Shown here one piece after another: positions 42,665 to 51,116 of a stretch of 64,000 bases of DNA. The stretch spans positions 1 through 64,000 of the forward strand of contig NZ_JAJBZT010000005.1 in NCBI RefSeq assembly GCF_020564625.1. The letters run 5' to 3'. Under the pieces are notes generated by a model. It ran no database searches. It was not told the origin of the DNA and was given only the letters and a program-made list of their open reading frames with translations. Position numbers and translations under genes: made by a program. Source of the DNA: Leeia speluncae. GTDB lineage: Bacteria > Pseudomonadota > Gammaproteobacteria > Burkholderiales > Leeiaceae. Every line of letters starts with the position of its first letter. Position 1 is the stretch's first letter.

Positions 42665-43864
42665 ATGTCTACCTACCTATTTTCTGGAAAAAACGTGCAC
42701 GTCATTGGCAATAAAACCGAACTCCCAGCGCCTTCCGCTGAAGCGCAAGCAGTTTCAGACCAACTGGTCGCCCATCTTCATCAGGTTATCGCTGAAAATA
42801 AAGGCTGGATTCCCTTTGTAAAGTTTGAAGAACTTGCTTTATATGCGCCGGGGCTAGGCTATTACAGTAATGGCTCGATCAAACTAGGCAGCCAAGGCGA
42901 CTTTACTACAGCGCCAGAGCTGTCTTGCCTATTTGGCCAAACGATTGCTAAGCAAATTCAGCAAGTACTAACGCAAACGGGTGGTGATGTACTCGAATTT
43001 GGCCCCGGTTCTGGCAAACTCGCCTTAGACATTTTGCTTGCCTTAGAGAAATTAAACGCATTACCCGATCACTACTACCTACTAGAAGTGAGTGGCGATC
43101 TTAGAGAGCGTCAGCAGAGCCGGCTCAAAAAAGAAGCCCCTCATCTACTGCATTTAGTCTCATGGCTAGATGAGTTACCCACCACATTTACCGGCGTAAT
43201 GCTTGGAAATGAAGTATTAGATGCGATTCCAACCCATCTGGTACGCTGGACGAACGATGGAATTAAAGAAGTAGGCGTCTCTCTCATCGATGGACAATTT
43301 GCACTAGTCGATCGCGCAATTGAAGACCCTTCTTTACTTCAGCAGGCAGAATCACTACCGGTCGAAGCACCCTACCTAAGTGAAATTCAATTAAGAGCCG
43401 CTGGGTTTGTAAGCACGCTGGCCCAAGCGCTAACGCATGGCCTGCTACTCATGATTGATTACGGCTTTTCTGAACGCGAGTACTACCACCCACAGCGTGA
43501 TCAAGGCACCTTGATGTGCCACTACCGTCATCATGCCCACCCAGATCCACTCATTTTAGTTGGGCTGCAGGATGTCACCACCCATGTCGACTTTACGGCA
43601 ATGGCGGTGGCCGGTGTCAACGAAGGGTTAACTCTATCTGGCTACACCAGCCAAGCCATGTTTTTAGCCAACGCGGGGATTACTGACCTACTATCAGAAA
43701 TAGATCAGACAGACCTTGCTACTTACCTCCCCTTTGCGAATCAAGTACAACGATTAATGAGCCCTGCAGAAATGGGGGAGTTGTTTAAAGTGATTGCTTT
43801 AACCCGCAATATCGACGATTCACTGCTTGGTTTCTCGGTCGGAGACCGTTCGCACGCGCTTTAA
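42665..43864 (+). CDS. SAM-dependent methyltransferase, MidA/NDUFAF7 family
   Basis: The 399 residues are typical of COG1565: an N-terminal GWIPFVKFEELALYAPGLGYYSNG, then GDFTTAPELSCLFGQ, the SAM-binding VLEFGPGSGKLALDIL, and later NEVLDAIPTHLVRW and LLLMIDYGFSEREYYHP. The mitochondrial relative NDUFAF7 methylates an arginine of complex I; bacterial substrates are not established. The first ATG has no clear ribosome site, so the exact start is unsure. A tRNA-Met gene follows. Confidence 0.87.
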   Translation: MSTYLFSGKNVHVIGNKTELPAPSAEAQAVSDQLVAHLHQVIAENKGWIPFVKFEELALYAPGLGYYSNGSIKLGSQGDFTTAPELSCLFGQTIAKQIQQVLTQTGGDVLEFGPGSGKLALDILLALEKLNALPDHYYLLEVSGDLRERQQSRLKKEAPHLLHLVSWLDELPTTFTGVMLGNEVLDAIPTHLVRWTNDGIKEVGVSLIDGQFALVDRAIEDPSLLQQAESLPVEAPYLSEIQLRAAGFVSTLAQALTHGLLLMIDYGFSEREYYHPQRDQGTLMCHYRHHAHPDPLILVGLQDVTTHVDFTAMAVAGVNEGLTLSGYTSQAMFLANAGITDLLSEIDQTDLATYLPFANQVQRLMSPAEMGELFKVIALTRNIDDSLLGFSVGDRSHAL

Positions 43865-43896
43865 ACGCTTTTTTTGAATTATTTTGCAAAAAGGTG

Positions 43897-43925
43897 TTGA
43901 CAGCCTAAAGGGGAAAAAGCATAAT
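43897..43925 (+). promoter_or_regulatory. Promoter of tRNA-Met
   Basis: Perfect -35 TTGACA (43897-43902), 17 bases, -10 CATAAT (43920-43925), ending 12 bases before the tRNA. Confidence 0.75.
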
Positions 43926-43937
43926 ACGGCCTCTTTC

Positions 43938-44014
<77 letters not shown>

Positions 44015-44019
44015 AATAC

Positions 44020-44048
44020 AAAAGCCAGCTCCTAGAGCTGGCTTTTTT
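44020..44048 (+). terminator. Intrinsic terminator of tRNA-Met
   Basis: AAAAGCCAGCTC (44020-44031) pairs with GAGCTGGCTTTT (from 44035), with a 3-base loop and T-run. Confidence 0.9.
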
Positions 44049-44129
44049 GTTTTTCATTGACCATCATCTGTCTGCAATTTCTTTACGTTATGCTATTCTG
44101 AAATTAACCAGATAATCATAACGACACTC

Positions 44130-45155
44130 ATGCAAAAAATTATTTTTGCAATTCTACTGACAAGCCTTACATTTACTTCTTGCATCGCCTATAGCAAGGA
44201 GTCTCTTCATATTATTGCGTGGCCAGGCTACGCAGATGATGATGTCGTTTCGGAATTCAGCAAACGCTTTAATGCAGACGTAACCGTCAGAATTATTGGA
44301 TCTGATGATGAGCTATGGGAAACCATCCACTCACCAGACATTAAGGCAGACGTATTTGCCGTTAACACCGCCGAGCTGCAACGCTATATCGAAGAGAATC
44401 TAACCACACCCATCAATTCAGAAGACTTACCCAACCAGAAATTCCAGCAAAAGCAATTTCAGCCACTATCCAAAGTCCACGGGCTAATCAACAACAACCA
44501 CCTTTACGCCATTCCTTATGCGTATTCAGAAATGGGCTTAATCTACAACAAAGATATCGTCAAACAAGCCCCCACCAGCATGAACGTCATGTGGGATAGC
44601 ACATATAAAGGACAAGTACTATCTTACAACGGTAGCACACAGAACTTTTCTATGGCCGCCCTAGCCCTTGGCATCAAAAACCCATTTCAACTTAACCAAA
44701 CCCAATTTGGCAACGTCACCAAACGCATTGCAGCCCTGAGAAAAAACACCGTTAGCTACTACAACATGCCAGAAGAAGTGGTTGAAACGTACAAACGAAA
44801 ACCCGTTGCACTAGTCTATGCAAACTACGGCACACAACAGGTAAAAATGCTAAGAGATGCCGGCGCCAACATCGGCTACATCATCCCCAAAGAAGGTGCA
44901 CTTGCATGGCTAGACTGCTGGGCAATCCCCTCGAAAAGCGAAAATAAAAAGCTAGCACATGAATGGATCAACTTCAGCTTAAGAAAGCCCGTCAGCGACC
45001 TCCTATCCAGCCGCTACGGCCTATCTAACACCATCACCACCACACCCAACACACCCAAGGGCAAACTCATCTGGCTAGAACCAGTTGAAAATGCCACCAT
45101 GCGCACCCAAATCTGGGAGAGAATCATTGGCGGTTATCGCAAAGGCGTGCAGTAA
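44130..45155 (+). CDS. Periplasmic polyamine-type binding protein (PotD family), no transporter alongside
   Basis: The 341-residue protein is a family 1-type solute-binding protein of the spermidine/putrescine group: signal peptide (about 1-22; the FTSC could be a weak lipobox), LHIIAWPGYADDDVVSEFSKRF, AIPYAYSEMGLIYNKDIV, and the C-terminal GALAWLDCWAIPSKSENKKLAHEWINFSL, shared with PotD-like proteins. It has the same general plan as the binding protein at 58781 but no ATPase or permease genes. The terminator of tRNA-Met isolates it from upstream transcription. Ligand unknown. Confidence 0.87.
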   Translation: MQKIIFAILLTSLTFTSCIAYSKESLHIIAWPGYADDDVVSEFSKRFNADVTVRIIGSDDELWETIHSPDIKADVFAVNTAELQRYIEENLTTPINSEDLPNQKFQQKQFQPLSKVHGLINNNHLYAIPYAYSEMGLIYNKDIVKQAPTSMNVMWDSTYKGQVLSYNGSTQNFSMAALALGIKNPFQLNQTQFGNVTKRIAALRKNTVSYYNMPEEVVETYKRKPVALVYANYGTQQVKMLRDAGANIGYIIPKEGALAWLDCWAIPSKSENKKLAHEWINFSLRKPVSDLLSSRYGLSNTITTTPNTPKGKLIWLEPVENATMRTQIWERIIGGYRKGVQ

Positions 45156-45567
45156 CCACCTCCCCACATAGCTACACCATTCAAAACCAAGACAAACAAC
45201 CCCATCTCTAGCACGCGCCAGACCAATGCACATAGATATTCGGTTGCATCTGCCATGCCAATCTCCAAAAAGAAAAACCCCATCAGCATTGGCTGGTGGG
45301 GTTTAGATAAATGATTTCAGGACTACAGATGAATAATATGGGAGTTCAGGGTGGAGGTAATACAGCTAGTGAGACGTGCAGCTATTGATCAACAGCAATA
45401 TCGACACCCCTCGCTCAAGACATCGGATTATGCTATTTTGATAGGTAATATGGGGTTCACGTAAAAAGCTGGGATATGTTACATATACAAGATCAGAGCA
45501 GTAGGGGCAAATTGTAAACTTCGCCATATCGTAGATATGAACACACATTGACAACTCAGGAGAAAGC
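45156..45567. other. Non-coding gap with one hairpin
   Basis: The gap contains a hairpin (45275-45304) and no supported gene. Weak open frames on the minus strand lack ribosome sites. The first 120 bases are rich in C and A. The base composition shifts to AT-rich before the nuclease gene. Confidence 0.5.
45275..45304 (+). terminator. Hairpin downstream of the orphan binding protein
   Basis: AAACCCCATCAGC (45275-45287) pairs with GCTGGTGGGGTTT (45292-45304) with one G-T pair and a 4-base loop. The T-run is short (three bases), so termination may be partial. Confidence 0.6.
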
Positions 45568-46329
45568 ATGTGGCAGTTCGCAGGTGCGATTAGATATTTA
45601 TGTAACGAGTGCGACGAGTATGGTCACACTGACATAAGCGATTTTGAAGTTGAGAACGTAGACTGCACCGAAAGAGCAATGGGAGCAGAATTAACTTATG
45701 AGCTAACACTAGATGAAGTCTGTTCAAATTGTGGTTATTCAATCGAATTTAACTTCATGGTTTATGTATATCCAGAAGGTTGCATAAATTATGTTGAGAG
45801 CAATATCCAGGGTGCATCAACAACAGACACCCCTGTTTTCGAGTATTTCCCAGAGTTATATGAGGCAAGAGAATTCGATCTCGCAATTGCGAGCACAAAA
45901 GAGATCATTCTAGAAATCCAATCAGACCCAGAATTAATTCGCAACATAAACTCTCGCCAGTTCGAAGAAGTTGTCGCTGAATTATTCAGAAACAAAGGAT
46001 TTCAAGTAGAACTAACAAAGCGCACAAGAGATGGCGGCAAAGATATTATTGCGATAAGTACAGATCGCTTTGGAATCCCGCTAAAGTACTTCATCGAGTG
46101 CAAGCACTATGCAGAAACAAACACTGTCGGAGTAGACGTAGTTAGAGCATTACATGGTGTAAAAAACACTAAAGACGGCCCAAATAAAACAATTATTGCA
46201 ACAACATCGAGTTTTAGTACTGATGCTATTAGATTCGTAGAAAAGGAAGCGTCAAGTAGTTGGGATATATCGTTGGCCGACTACAATCAAATTGTGACTT
46301 GGATAGACGACTATAATAGTCCTCACTAA
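45568..46329 (+). CDS. Zinc-ribbon and Mrr-like restriction endonuclease fold protein
   Basis: The 253-residue protein starts with a zinc-ribbon-like region (LCNECDEYG, then EVCSNCGYS: two CxxC pairs about 40 residues apart). The C-terminal half matches the Mrr_cat PD-(D/E)xK nuclease family: SRQFEEVVAELFRNKGFQVELTKRTRDGGKDIIAI then YFIECKHYAETNTVGVDVVRALHGVKN, with catalytic Asp in DGGKD and Glu-x-Lys in ECKHY. Such proteins cut modified DNA or serve in defence. No methyltransferase is beside it. The gene is AT-rich compared with neighbours and sits between tRNA genes, so it may be acquired. AGGAGAAAGC precedes the ATG. Confidence 0.8.
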   Translation: MWQFAGAIRYLCNECDEYGHTDISDFEVENVDCTERAMGAELTYELTLDEVCSNCGYSIEFNFMVYVYPEGCINYVESNIQGASTTDTPVFEYFPELYEAREFDLAIASTKEIILEIQSDPELIRNINSRQFEEVVAELFRNKGFQVELTKRTRDGGKDIIAISTDRFGIPLKYFIECKHYAETNTVGVDVVRALHGVKNTKDGPNKTIIATTSSFSTDAIRFVEKEASSSWDISLADYNQIVTWIDDYNSPH

Positions 46330-46417
46330 GCACATTTAAGCAAACTTCTGTATCCAAAACTTTTTAAAAACCGGTAAGCACATGCAAATCCACTCGACCA
46401 GAAATGGACCAGAAAGC

Positions 46418-46448
46418 AAAAAACCCCAGCCGGTTAGACTGGGGTTTT
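46418..46448 (-). terminator. Intrinsic terminator of the tRNA-Lys pair
   Basis: On the minus strand AAAACCCCAG pairs with CTGGGGTTTT (46420-46448 on the plus strand), followed by T residues. It lies 12 bases past the 3' end of the second tRNA. Confidence 0.85.
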
Positions 46449-46460
46449 CCTTGTATTTAC

Positions 46461-46536
46461 TGGTGGGTCGTGCGGGACTCGAACCTGCGACCAACGGATT
46501 AAAAGTCCGCTGCTCTACCAACTGAGCTAACGACCC
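46461..46536 (-). tRNA. tRNA-Lys (anticodon TTT), distal copy
   Basis: The 76-base gene on the minus strand has acceptor GGGTCGT / ACGACCC, anticodon loop CTTTTAA (TTT), T-arm GGTTCGAGTCC and encoded CCA. It is identical to the copy at 46627 and is the downstream gene of the pair. Confidence 0.97.
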
Positions 46537-46626
46537 AACCTTAAACGGTTGGCGTTACCGGCATTTGCCGATAACAGAAACTGTATTTTTTGACACTTCA
46601 AAACTTACAATTTCTTGTATTTGGTT

Positions 46627-46702
46627 TGGTGGGTCGTGCGGGACTCGAACCTGCGACCAACGGATTAAAAGTCCGCTGCTCTACCAACTGAGCTAACGAC
46701 CC
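46627..46702 (-). tRNA. tRNA-Lys (anticodon TTT), proximal copy
   Basis: Same 76-base sequence as the other tRNA-Lys. The promoter at 46720-46748 reads into it. The 90-base spacer between the copies shows no gene. Confidence 0.97.
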
Positions 46703-46719
46703 AACCACAAGAGAACGTA

Positions 46720-46748
46720 ACTATACAGAAGCTTTTTTAAACGGTCAA
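46720..46748 (-). promoter_or_regulatory. Promoter of the tRNA-Lys pair
   Basis: On the minus strand -35 TTGACC (46743-46748), 17 bases, -10 TATAGT (46720-46725). Confidence 0.75.
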
Positions 46749-46763
46749 CCCCTAAGGGTAAAA

Positions 46764-47438
46764 TTATTTCTGATAGCGGGTAGGGTCGCTCACTCCGGCA
46801 CTCTCAAAACCTTCTTTACGAATTCGACAGCTATCACATTCTCCGCACGCACGACCATCTGCATCTGCTTGGTAGCAAGAAACCGTCAATCCATAATCCA
46901 CCCCTAGGGCAACGCCTTGGCGGATAATCTCTGACTTAGGAATATCGATCAGTGGCGTAAGGATTTTCAACGCTTCACCTTCTACGCCGGTCTTGGTCGC
47001 CAAATTAGCCATTTTTTCATAGGCAGCAATGTATTCTGGGCGGCAGTCTGGATAACCGGAATAGTCGACAGCGTTCACACCAATACCAATTGCATCGGCA
47101 TGCAATACTTCTGCCCAAGCAAGTGCAACAGATAGCAAAATCGTATTACGCGCAGGCACATAGGTAATTGGGATACCTTCTGTTGGGCTGGTCGGCACAT
47201 CAATCGAGGCATCGGTTAACGCAGAGCCACCAAACAAGGTTAAATCTAACTTCACCACGCGGTGATCTTTTGCGCCTAAAAAGTCTGCCACTTTTTTGGC
47301 GGCATCCAATTCAGAGCGATGACGCTGTCCATAATCAAAACTCAGCGCGTAGACATCATAGCCTTGCGCTTTTACCATTGCTAATACGGTTGCTGAATCT
47401 AGCCCACCAGACACTAATACAACGGCCTTTTTACTCAT
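46764..47438 (-). CDS. queC: 7-cyano-7-deazaguanine synthase QueC
   Basis: QueC makes preQ0 from 7-carboxy-7-deazaguanine, ammonia and ATP in the queuosine pathway. The 224 residues (ATG at 47438, preceded by AAGGATG; an ATG at 47465 overlapping the queE stop is the alternative) have the PP-loop SGGLDSAT and the C-terminal zinc site CGECDSC with CYQAD before it. The gene is 26 bases after queE on the same strand. queA lies about 8 kb upstream on the same strand, so the window holds three queuosine genes. Confidence 0.96.
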   Translation of the reverse strand: MSKKAVVLVSGGLDSATVLAMVKAQGYDVYALSFDYGQRHRSELDAAKKVADFLGAKDHRVVKLDLTLFGGSALTDASIDVPTSPTEGIPITYVPARNTILLSVALAWAEVLHADAIGIGVNAVDYSGYPDCRPEYIAAYEKMANLATKTGVEGEALKILTPLIDIPKSEIIRQGVALGVDYGLTVSCYQADADGRACGECDSCRIRKEGFESAGVSDPTRYQK

Positions 47439-47464
47439 TTCTTCATCCTTCTCATGCAACAGCA

Positions 47465-48115
47465 TTACACACCCGGCTTTTCGCCCCAGAGTATCTTGTG
47501 CAACTGTACTTGCATACGTACACTTAATTTATCTCTAACAATCCAATCAGCCAGTTGATCTGGCTTTAGCCCTTCCCAGATAGGGGAAAACAATACAGGG
47601 CATTTACTATCTAACTGATGCGAAGAGAGCATGCCTTTTGCCCACTCATAATCCGCTTCACTCGTTAGCACAAACTTCAACTCGTCTTTTGTGGTGAGCA
47701 GTGGCAAATTGTCTAATAGGTTTTTTGCTTCTTCGCCAGAGCCTGGTGTTTTTAAATCCATGATGCGCGACACGCGAGGATCTACCTCTGCTATCGACAT
47801 CGCACCGCTGGTTTCTAATGAAACCGAATAACCTTCATCACACAGTCTTGTCAGTAGTGGCAGGCAGTTCTTCTGAGCAAGCGGCTCTCCGCCGGTTACA
47901 CAGACGTATTTCGCACCATGCTTTGCCACCTCTTGAAGCACTTCGTCATAGGTTTTGTGCTCGCCACCGTAAAAAGCATATGCACTATCACAATAGCCAC
48001 AGCGGAGCGGACAGCCGGTTAAACGGACAAATACCGTTGGCAAGCCAACCCGGCTAGACTCTCCCTGCAAAGAGAAGAATATTTCAGTTAATAGAACGGA
48101 ATCTGCTACAGCCAT
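47465..48115 (-). CDS. queE: 7-carboxy-7-deazaguanine synthase QueE
   Basis: QueE is the radical-SAM enzyme that contracts 6-carboxytetrahydropterin to 7-carboxy-7-deazaguanine. The 216 residues (ATG at 48115, chosen because the protein then begins [20 protein letters not shown] like its relatives; an ATG at 48166 adds 17 residues) have the iron-sulfur motif [21 protein letters not shown]-like VTGGEPLAQ, and a C-terminal [15 protein letters not shown]. Ribosome sites for both starts are weak. Confidence 0.94.
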   Translation of the reverse strand: MAVADSVLLTEIFFSLQGESSRVGLPTVFVRLTGCPLRCGYCDSAYAFYGGEHKTYDEVLQEVAKHGAKYVCVTGGEPLAQKNCLPLLTRLCDEGYSVSLETSGAMSIAEVDPRVSRIMDLKTPGSGEEAKNLLDNLPLLTTKDELKFVLTSEADYEWAKGMLSSHQLDSKCPVLFSPIWEGLKPDQLADWIVRDKLSVRMQVQLHKILWGEKPGV

Positions 48116-48199
48116 GGCGAATACACTCTTTGTTCCAAGCGGATGAAACGATCTTGCGCCATTCATGGCAAGATGAGTAATCCGCTAGTTTTGATACCA

Positions 48200-48231
48200 C
48201 AAAAAAACAAAGCCTGCCGCAATGCGACAGG
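48200..48231 (-). terminator. Intrinsic terminator after cpoB
   Basis: On the minus strand GCCTG-TCGC-ATT-GCGG-CAGGC forms a stem with one mismatch, followed by TTTGTTTTTTT. It ends the tol-pal operon before queE. Confidence 0.78.
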
Positions 48232-48263
48232 CAGTCATAGGTAGAAATTCTACCTGATTTAAC

Positions 48264-49061
48264 TTACTTTTTGGCAGCTAAGCGCTTTTTCGCTTGATCT
48301 GCGGCACTCGTTAGTGGGAACTTTGTCACAAGCTCTTCTAATGTCTTTTTAGAAGCCCCCGCATCACCTAACTCTTGTTGTGCGGTAGCGATATTCAACA
48401 TGGCATCTGGCACCTTGTTTGAATCAGGCCACATAGAGATTAGCTTTTGCTGCTCTGAAATAGCTTTTTTGTAATCGCGCTGAGCGGTATACGCGTTACC
48501 AATCCAGTACTGTGCATTTGGCGCGTAGCGGCTATTTGGGTAACTCTTGATGAAGGATGCAAAGCCTGTAATTGCAGCTGGATAGTTGCCACTACGAAAC
48601 TTGGCAAAGGCGGCATCATATGTCGCATTTTCTTGAGCAGGATCACCCGCCGCTTGCGGTGCTGCTGCATTCGTTGTGCTAGCAGCAGCGGCAACAGTCG
48701 CTGATGGTGTAGGCGCTACCGGCGCTTGCTCGATCTTTCGAAGACGCGTATCCGTATCTAGATATAGATCTTTTTGGCGCTTTTCCATTTCATCAAGACG
48801 ATGTGCCTGTTCTTCAAGTTGCCCATTTAACTTGGCAATTTGCCCGTTGAGTTGCTCAATTCGATTGATCAACTCAAGCATTTTTTGGCTGTTTACCGTT
48901 GCTTCGATTTTTGAAACACGATCCGCTAGTTGCTGCTGTTCCACACGAACATCTGCGACCTGTTTTCGCGCCTCGTCATCATCAAACAAACCGGCGTGAG
49001 CGCCGTTCACGGCGCTCACCATCCCCACTGCCATTAACGCACGAAGCAAATACCGGTTCAT
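48264..49061 (-). CDS. cpoB: Cell division coordinator CpoB (YbgF)
   Basis: The periplasmic TolA-binding protein coordinates outer membrane constriction with peptidoglycan synthesis. The 265 residues have a signal peptide (to about residue 23, VNGAHA), an N-terminal coiled coil (QLADRVSKIEATVNSQKMLEL ... RLDEMEKRQKDL), a low-complexity Ala/Thr/Pro linker, and C-terminal TPR repeats starting YDAAFAKFRSGNYPAAITGF. It is the last gene of the tol-pal operon, just after pal. Confidence 0.95.
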   Translation of the reverse strand: MNRYLLRALMAVGMVSAVNGAHAGLFDDDEARKQVADVRVEQQQLADRVSKIEATVNSQKMLELINRIEQLNGQIAKLNGQLEEQAHRLDEMEKRQKDLYLDTDTRLRKIEQAPVAPTPSATVAAAASTTNAAAPQAAGDPAQENATYDAAFAKFRSGNYPAAITGFASFIKSYPNSRYAPNAQYWIGNAYTAQRDYKKAISEQQKLISMWPDSNKVPDAMLNIATAQQELGDAGASKKTLEELVTKFPLTSAADQAKKRLAAKK

Positions 49062-49064
49062 GGA

Positions 49065-49607
49065 TTATTGTCCTTGGTACAAGAAGTCCGCACGACGATT
49101 TTGAGCATAGCACTCTTCAGATGCTTGCTCGCAACGCGGCTTTTCTTCGCCCAAACTAGCTGCTTCTACACGGTTTGTATCCGCACCCAATACTTCTAGC
49201 GCTTCTTTGACCGCATTGGCACGTTTCTGACCTAGCGCCAAGTTGTATTCACGGCTACCGCGATCATCGGTATTCCCTTGAATCAGCACTTTTGCCGCAG
49301 GGTGGTTTTTCAAGAACGCCGCATTTGCTTCAATCAAACCTTTGAAATCATCTTTTACGGTGTACTGGTCGTAATCAAAGAAAATACTGCCCTTTTGCAA
49401 GTTTGCCACTTCATCGCCAGCATTTTGTTTGTCTAAGTCGACCTGCGCCATTTTGCCATCATCATTTACTTGAGTGGTTTGCGCATTCGCATCCGCATTA
49501 TTGCGGCTTTCAACTGGGGCACCATTGGTAGCCTGAGGGTTGTTGCTGGCACATGCAGCCAATAGTCCAGCCAATAAAATGCTGCCGGCAAATTGCATTA
49601 CTCGCAT
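49065..49607 (-). CDS. pal: Peptidoglycan-associated lipoprotein Pal
   Basis: Pal is an outer membrane lipoprotein binding peptidoglycan and TolB. The 180-residue precursor (ATG at 49607; a GTG two codons upstream is next to the same GAGGAG) has a lipobox LLAACAS with lipidated Cys. The OmpA-like domain shows FDYDQYTVKDDFKGLIEANAAFL, IQGNTDDRGSREYNLALGQKRANAV and the peptidoglycan-binding Asp/Arg motif. It sits between tolB and cpoB. Confidence 0.97.
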   Translation of the reverse strand: MRVMQFAGSILLAGLLAACASNNPQATNGAPVESRNNADANAQTTQVNDDGKMAQVDLDKQNAGDEVANLQKGSIFFDYDQYTVKDDFKGLIEANAAFLKNHPAAKVLIQGNTDDRGSREYNLALGQKRANAVKEALEVLGADTNRVEAASLGEEKPRCEQASEECYAQNRRADFLYQGQ

Positions 49608-49733
49608 TGTCACTACTCCTCTAAGATTGTAAATTCAGTCTGCGACTTACCCTTAAAAGGACACACAGACTATCAATTGGTTCCAAGCAATTAAGCGAAT
49701 TAATTAGCCAATTAAGTGTTCACGTTAAATCTT

Positions 49734-49754
49734 GCCAGAGAAAACAACTCTGGC
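49734..49754 (-). repeat. Hairpin between tolB and pal
   Basis: A perfect 7-base inverted repeat (GCCAGAG / CTCTGGC, 7-base loop) lies in the 171-base tolB-pal gap. No T-run follows. It may protect or process the operon mRNA. Confidence 0.45.
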
Positions 49755-49778
49755 ACAAGCAAAAATAAGCCGCCTAGC

Positions 49779-51056
49779 TTATTTGCCGGTAAATGGTCCC
49801 CATGCAGGTTCTCTCACATCACCAGACAATTCGGTCAGCTTTTGCTTGACGCGACCATCACTAGACACGGCAGCCAACACCCCCCGTCCGCCCTGGGATG
49901 TCGCGTATAAAATAAGCTTGCCATTCGGTGCAAAGCTAGGGGATTCGTCATGAGAGGTATCGGTTAATACCTGCACTTGCTTAGAAGCAAAGTCCATGAT
50001 CGCTACTTTAAAACGACCGCCACTATTTTGAATGAATGCCAAGTTTTTGCCATCTGGACTAACATCTGGAGAAACATTGTAGCTACCTTCAAATGTCACA
50101 CGAGAAGCAGACCCACCCTCACCACCCATTCTGTAAATTTGTGGGCTACCGCCACGGTCTGACGTAAAGTAAATACTGCCATCTGGCGCGAAAGTTGGCT
50201 CGGTATCAATGCCAATACTTTGGGTTAGGCGTCTTGCGGCTCCGCCTTGCGCAGGAATGCTATAAATTTGCGAACGACCATCTTGCGTTAACACCACAGC
50301 TAAACGGCTGCCATCGGCAGAAAACGCTGGTGAGCTATTGCTACCTTTAAAGTTGGCTACCGCCTTACGGCTACCACTAGAAAGGGATTGCACATACACC
50401 ACCGGTTTTTTAGCCTCAAAGGACACATACGCAATTTGCCCCCCATCGGCAGACCAAGTAGGAGAAATGATTGGCTCGCTACTACTGACGACTGATTGCG
50501 GGTTATAACCATCTGCATCGGCCACTTGCAGGAAGAAGCGCTTACCTTGTTTAAGTACATAAGCAATCTTGGTAGAGAAAACCCCTTTATCGCCCGTTAG
50601 TTTTTCGTAGATACGATCAGAAACTTTATGGGCAACACGGCGTAACTGAGTGGCAGATTGGTTTAGCACAATACCATCTAGTTGCTCACGTTTTGCCACA
50701 TCAATTAGACGGTATTTCACTGCTGCAACACCATTTGCCTGCGGCTCAACCACGCCCATCGCAACCACGGCAACACCACGTTTATTTAACTCGTCAAACG
50801 GCAACTGAGAAATATCGGTTGGGATTTGCGCAGGTGAAAAATCTACAATCTTAAACAAGCCACTTCGGTTTAAGTCGGCTTTAACCACCGGCGTAATTAA
50901 TTGGGTGTAAGTGTTTTCTTTTGCAAATGGAATGATGGCAACTGGAATTTGATTGCCACCAGTACCCACCACCTCAAAATCTAAAGCAGAGGCGGTATGA
51001 CCAAACATAGCGACATAAAATGCCCCTGCGATTAATGTACGAACCATTGTTTTCAT
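49779..51056 (-). CDS. tolB: Tol-Pal system beta-propeller protein TolB
   Basis: The periplasmic protein links TolA with Pal. The 425 residues have a signal peptide (to about residue 24, HTASA), an N-terminal domain (IPVAIIPFAKENTYTQLITPVVKADLNRSGLF) and a six-bladed beta-propeller with repeats such as SPTWSADGGQIAYVSFE, SPAFSADGSRLAVVLT, EPTFAPDGSIYFTSDRGG, SPDVSPDGKNLAFIQ and SPSFAPNGKLILYATS. It lies between tolA and pal. Confidence 0.97.
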   Translation of the reverse strand: MKTMVRTLIAGAFYVAMFGHTASALDFEVVGTGGNQIPVAIIPFAKENTYTQLITPVVKADLNRSGLFKIVDFSPAQIPTDISQLPFDELNKRGVAVVAMGVVEPQANGVAAVKYRLIDVAKREQLDGIVLNQSATQLRRVAHKVSDRIYEKLTGDKGVFSTKIAYVLKQGKRFFLQVADADGYNPQSVVSSSEPIISPTWSADGGQIAYVSFEAKKPVVYVQSLSSGSRKAVANFKGSNSSPAFSADGSRLAVVLTQDGRSQIYSIPAQGGAARRLTQSIGIDTEPTFAPDGSIYFTSDRGGSPQIYRMGGEGGSASRVTFEGSYNVSPDVSPDGKNLAFIQNSGGRFKVAIMDFASKQVQVLTDTSHDESPSFAPNGKLILYATSQGGRGVLAAVSSDGRVKQKLTELSGDVREPAWGPFTGK

Positions 51057-51116
51057 CGAGTCGCTCTCTTTATTAGCTATTTACTGAGTAGGCAAATGGC
51101 AAAACGCCATGCTCGC

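Noticed and set aside
45366-45569. Minus-strand frame of 67 codons with a CPYC motif, divergent from the nuclease gene
   Set aside because: No ribosome site at any ATG, and it overlaps the AGGAGA site of the nuclease gene. Not enough support.
46337-46760. Integration site at the tRNA-Lys pair
   Set aside because: No integrase gene and no repeated tRNA 3' end apart from the duplicated tRNA itself.
48116-48263. Possible preQ1 riboswitch before queE
   Set aside because: The consensus pseudoknot elements are not seen. Only the cpoB terminator is present.
48676-48999. Plus-strand frame of 107 codons opposite cpoB
   Set aside because: Mirror of the Glu/Gln-rich coiled coil of cpoB, no ribosome site.
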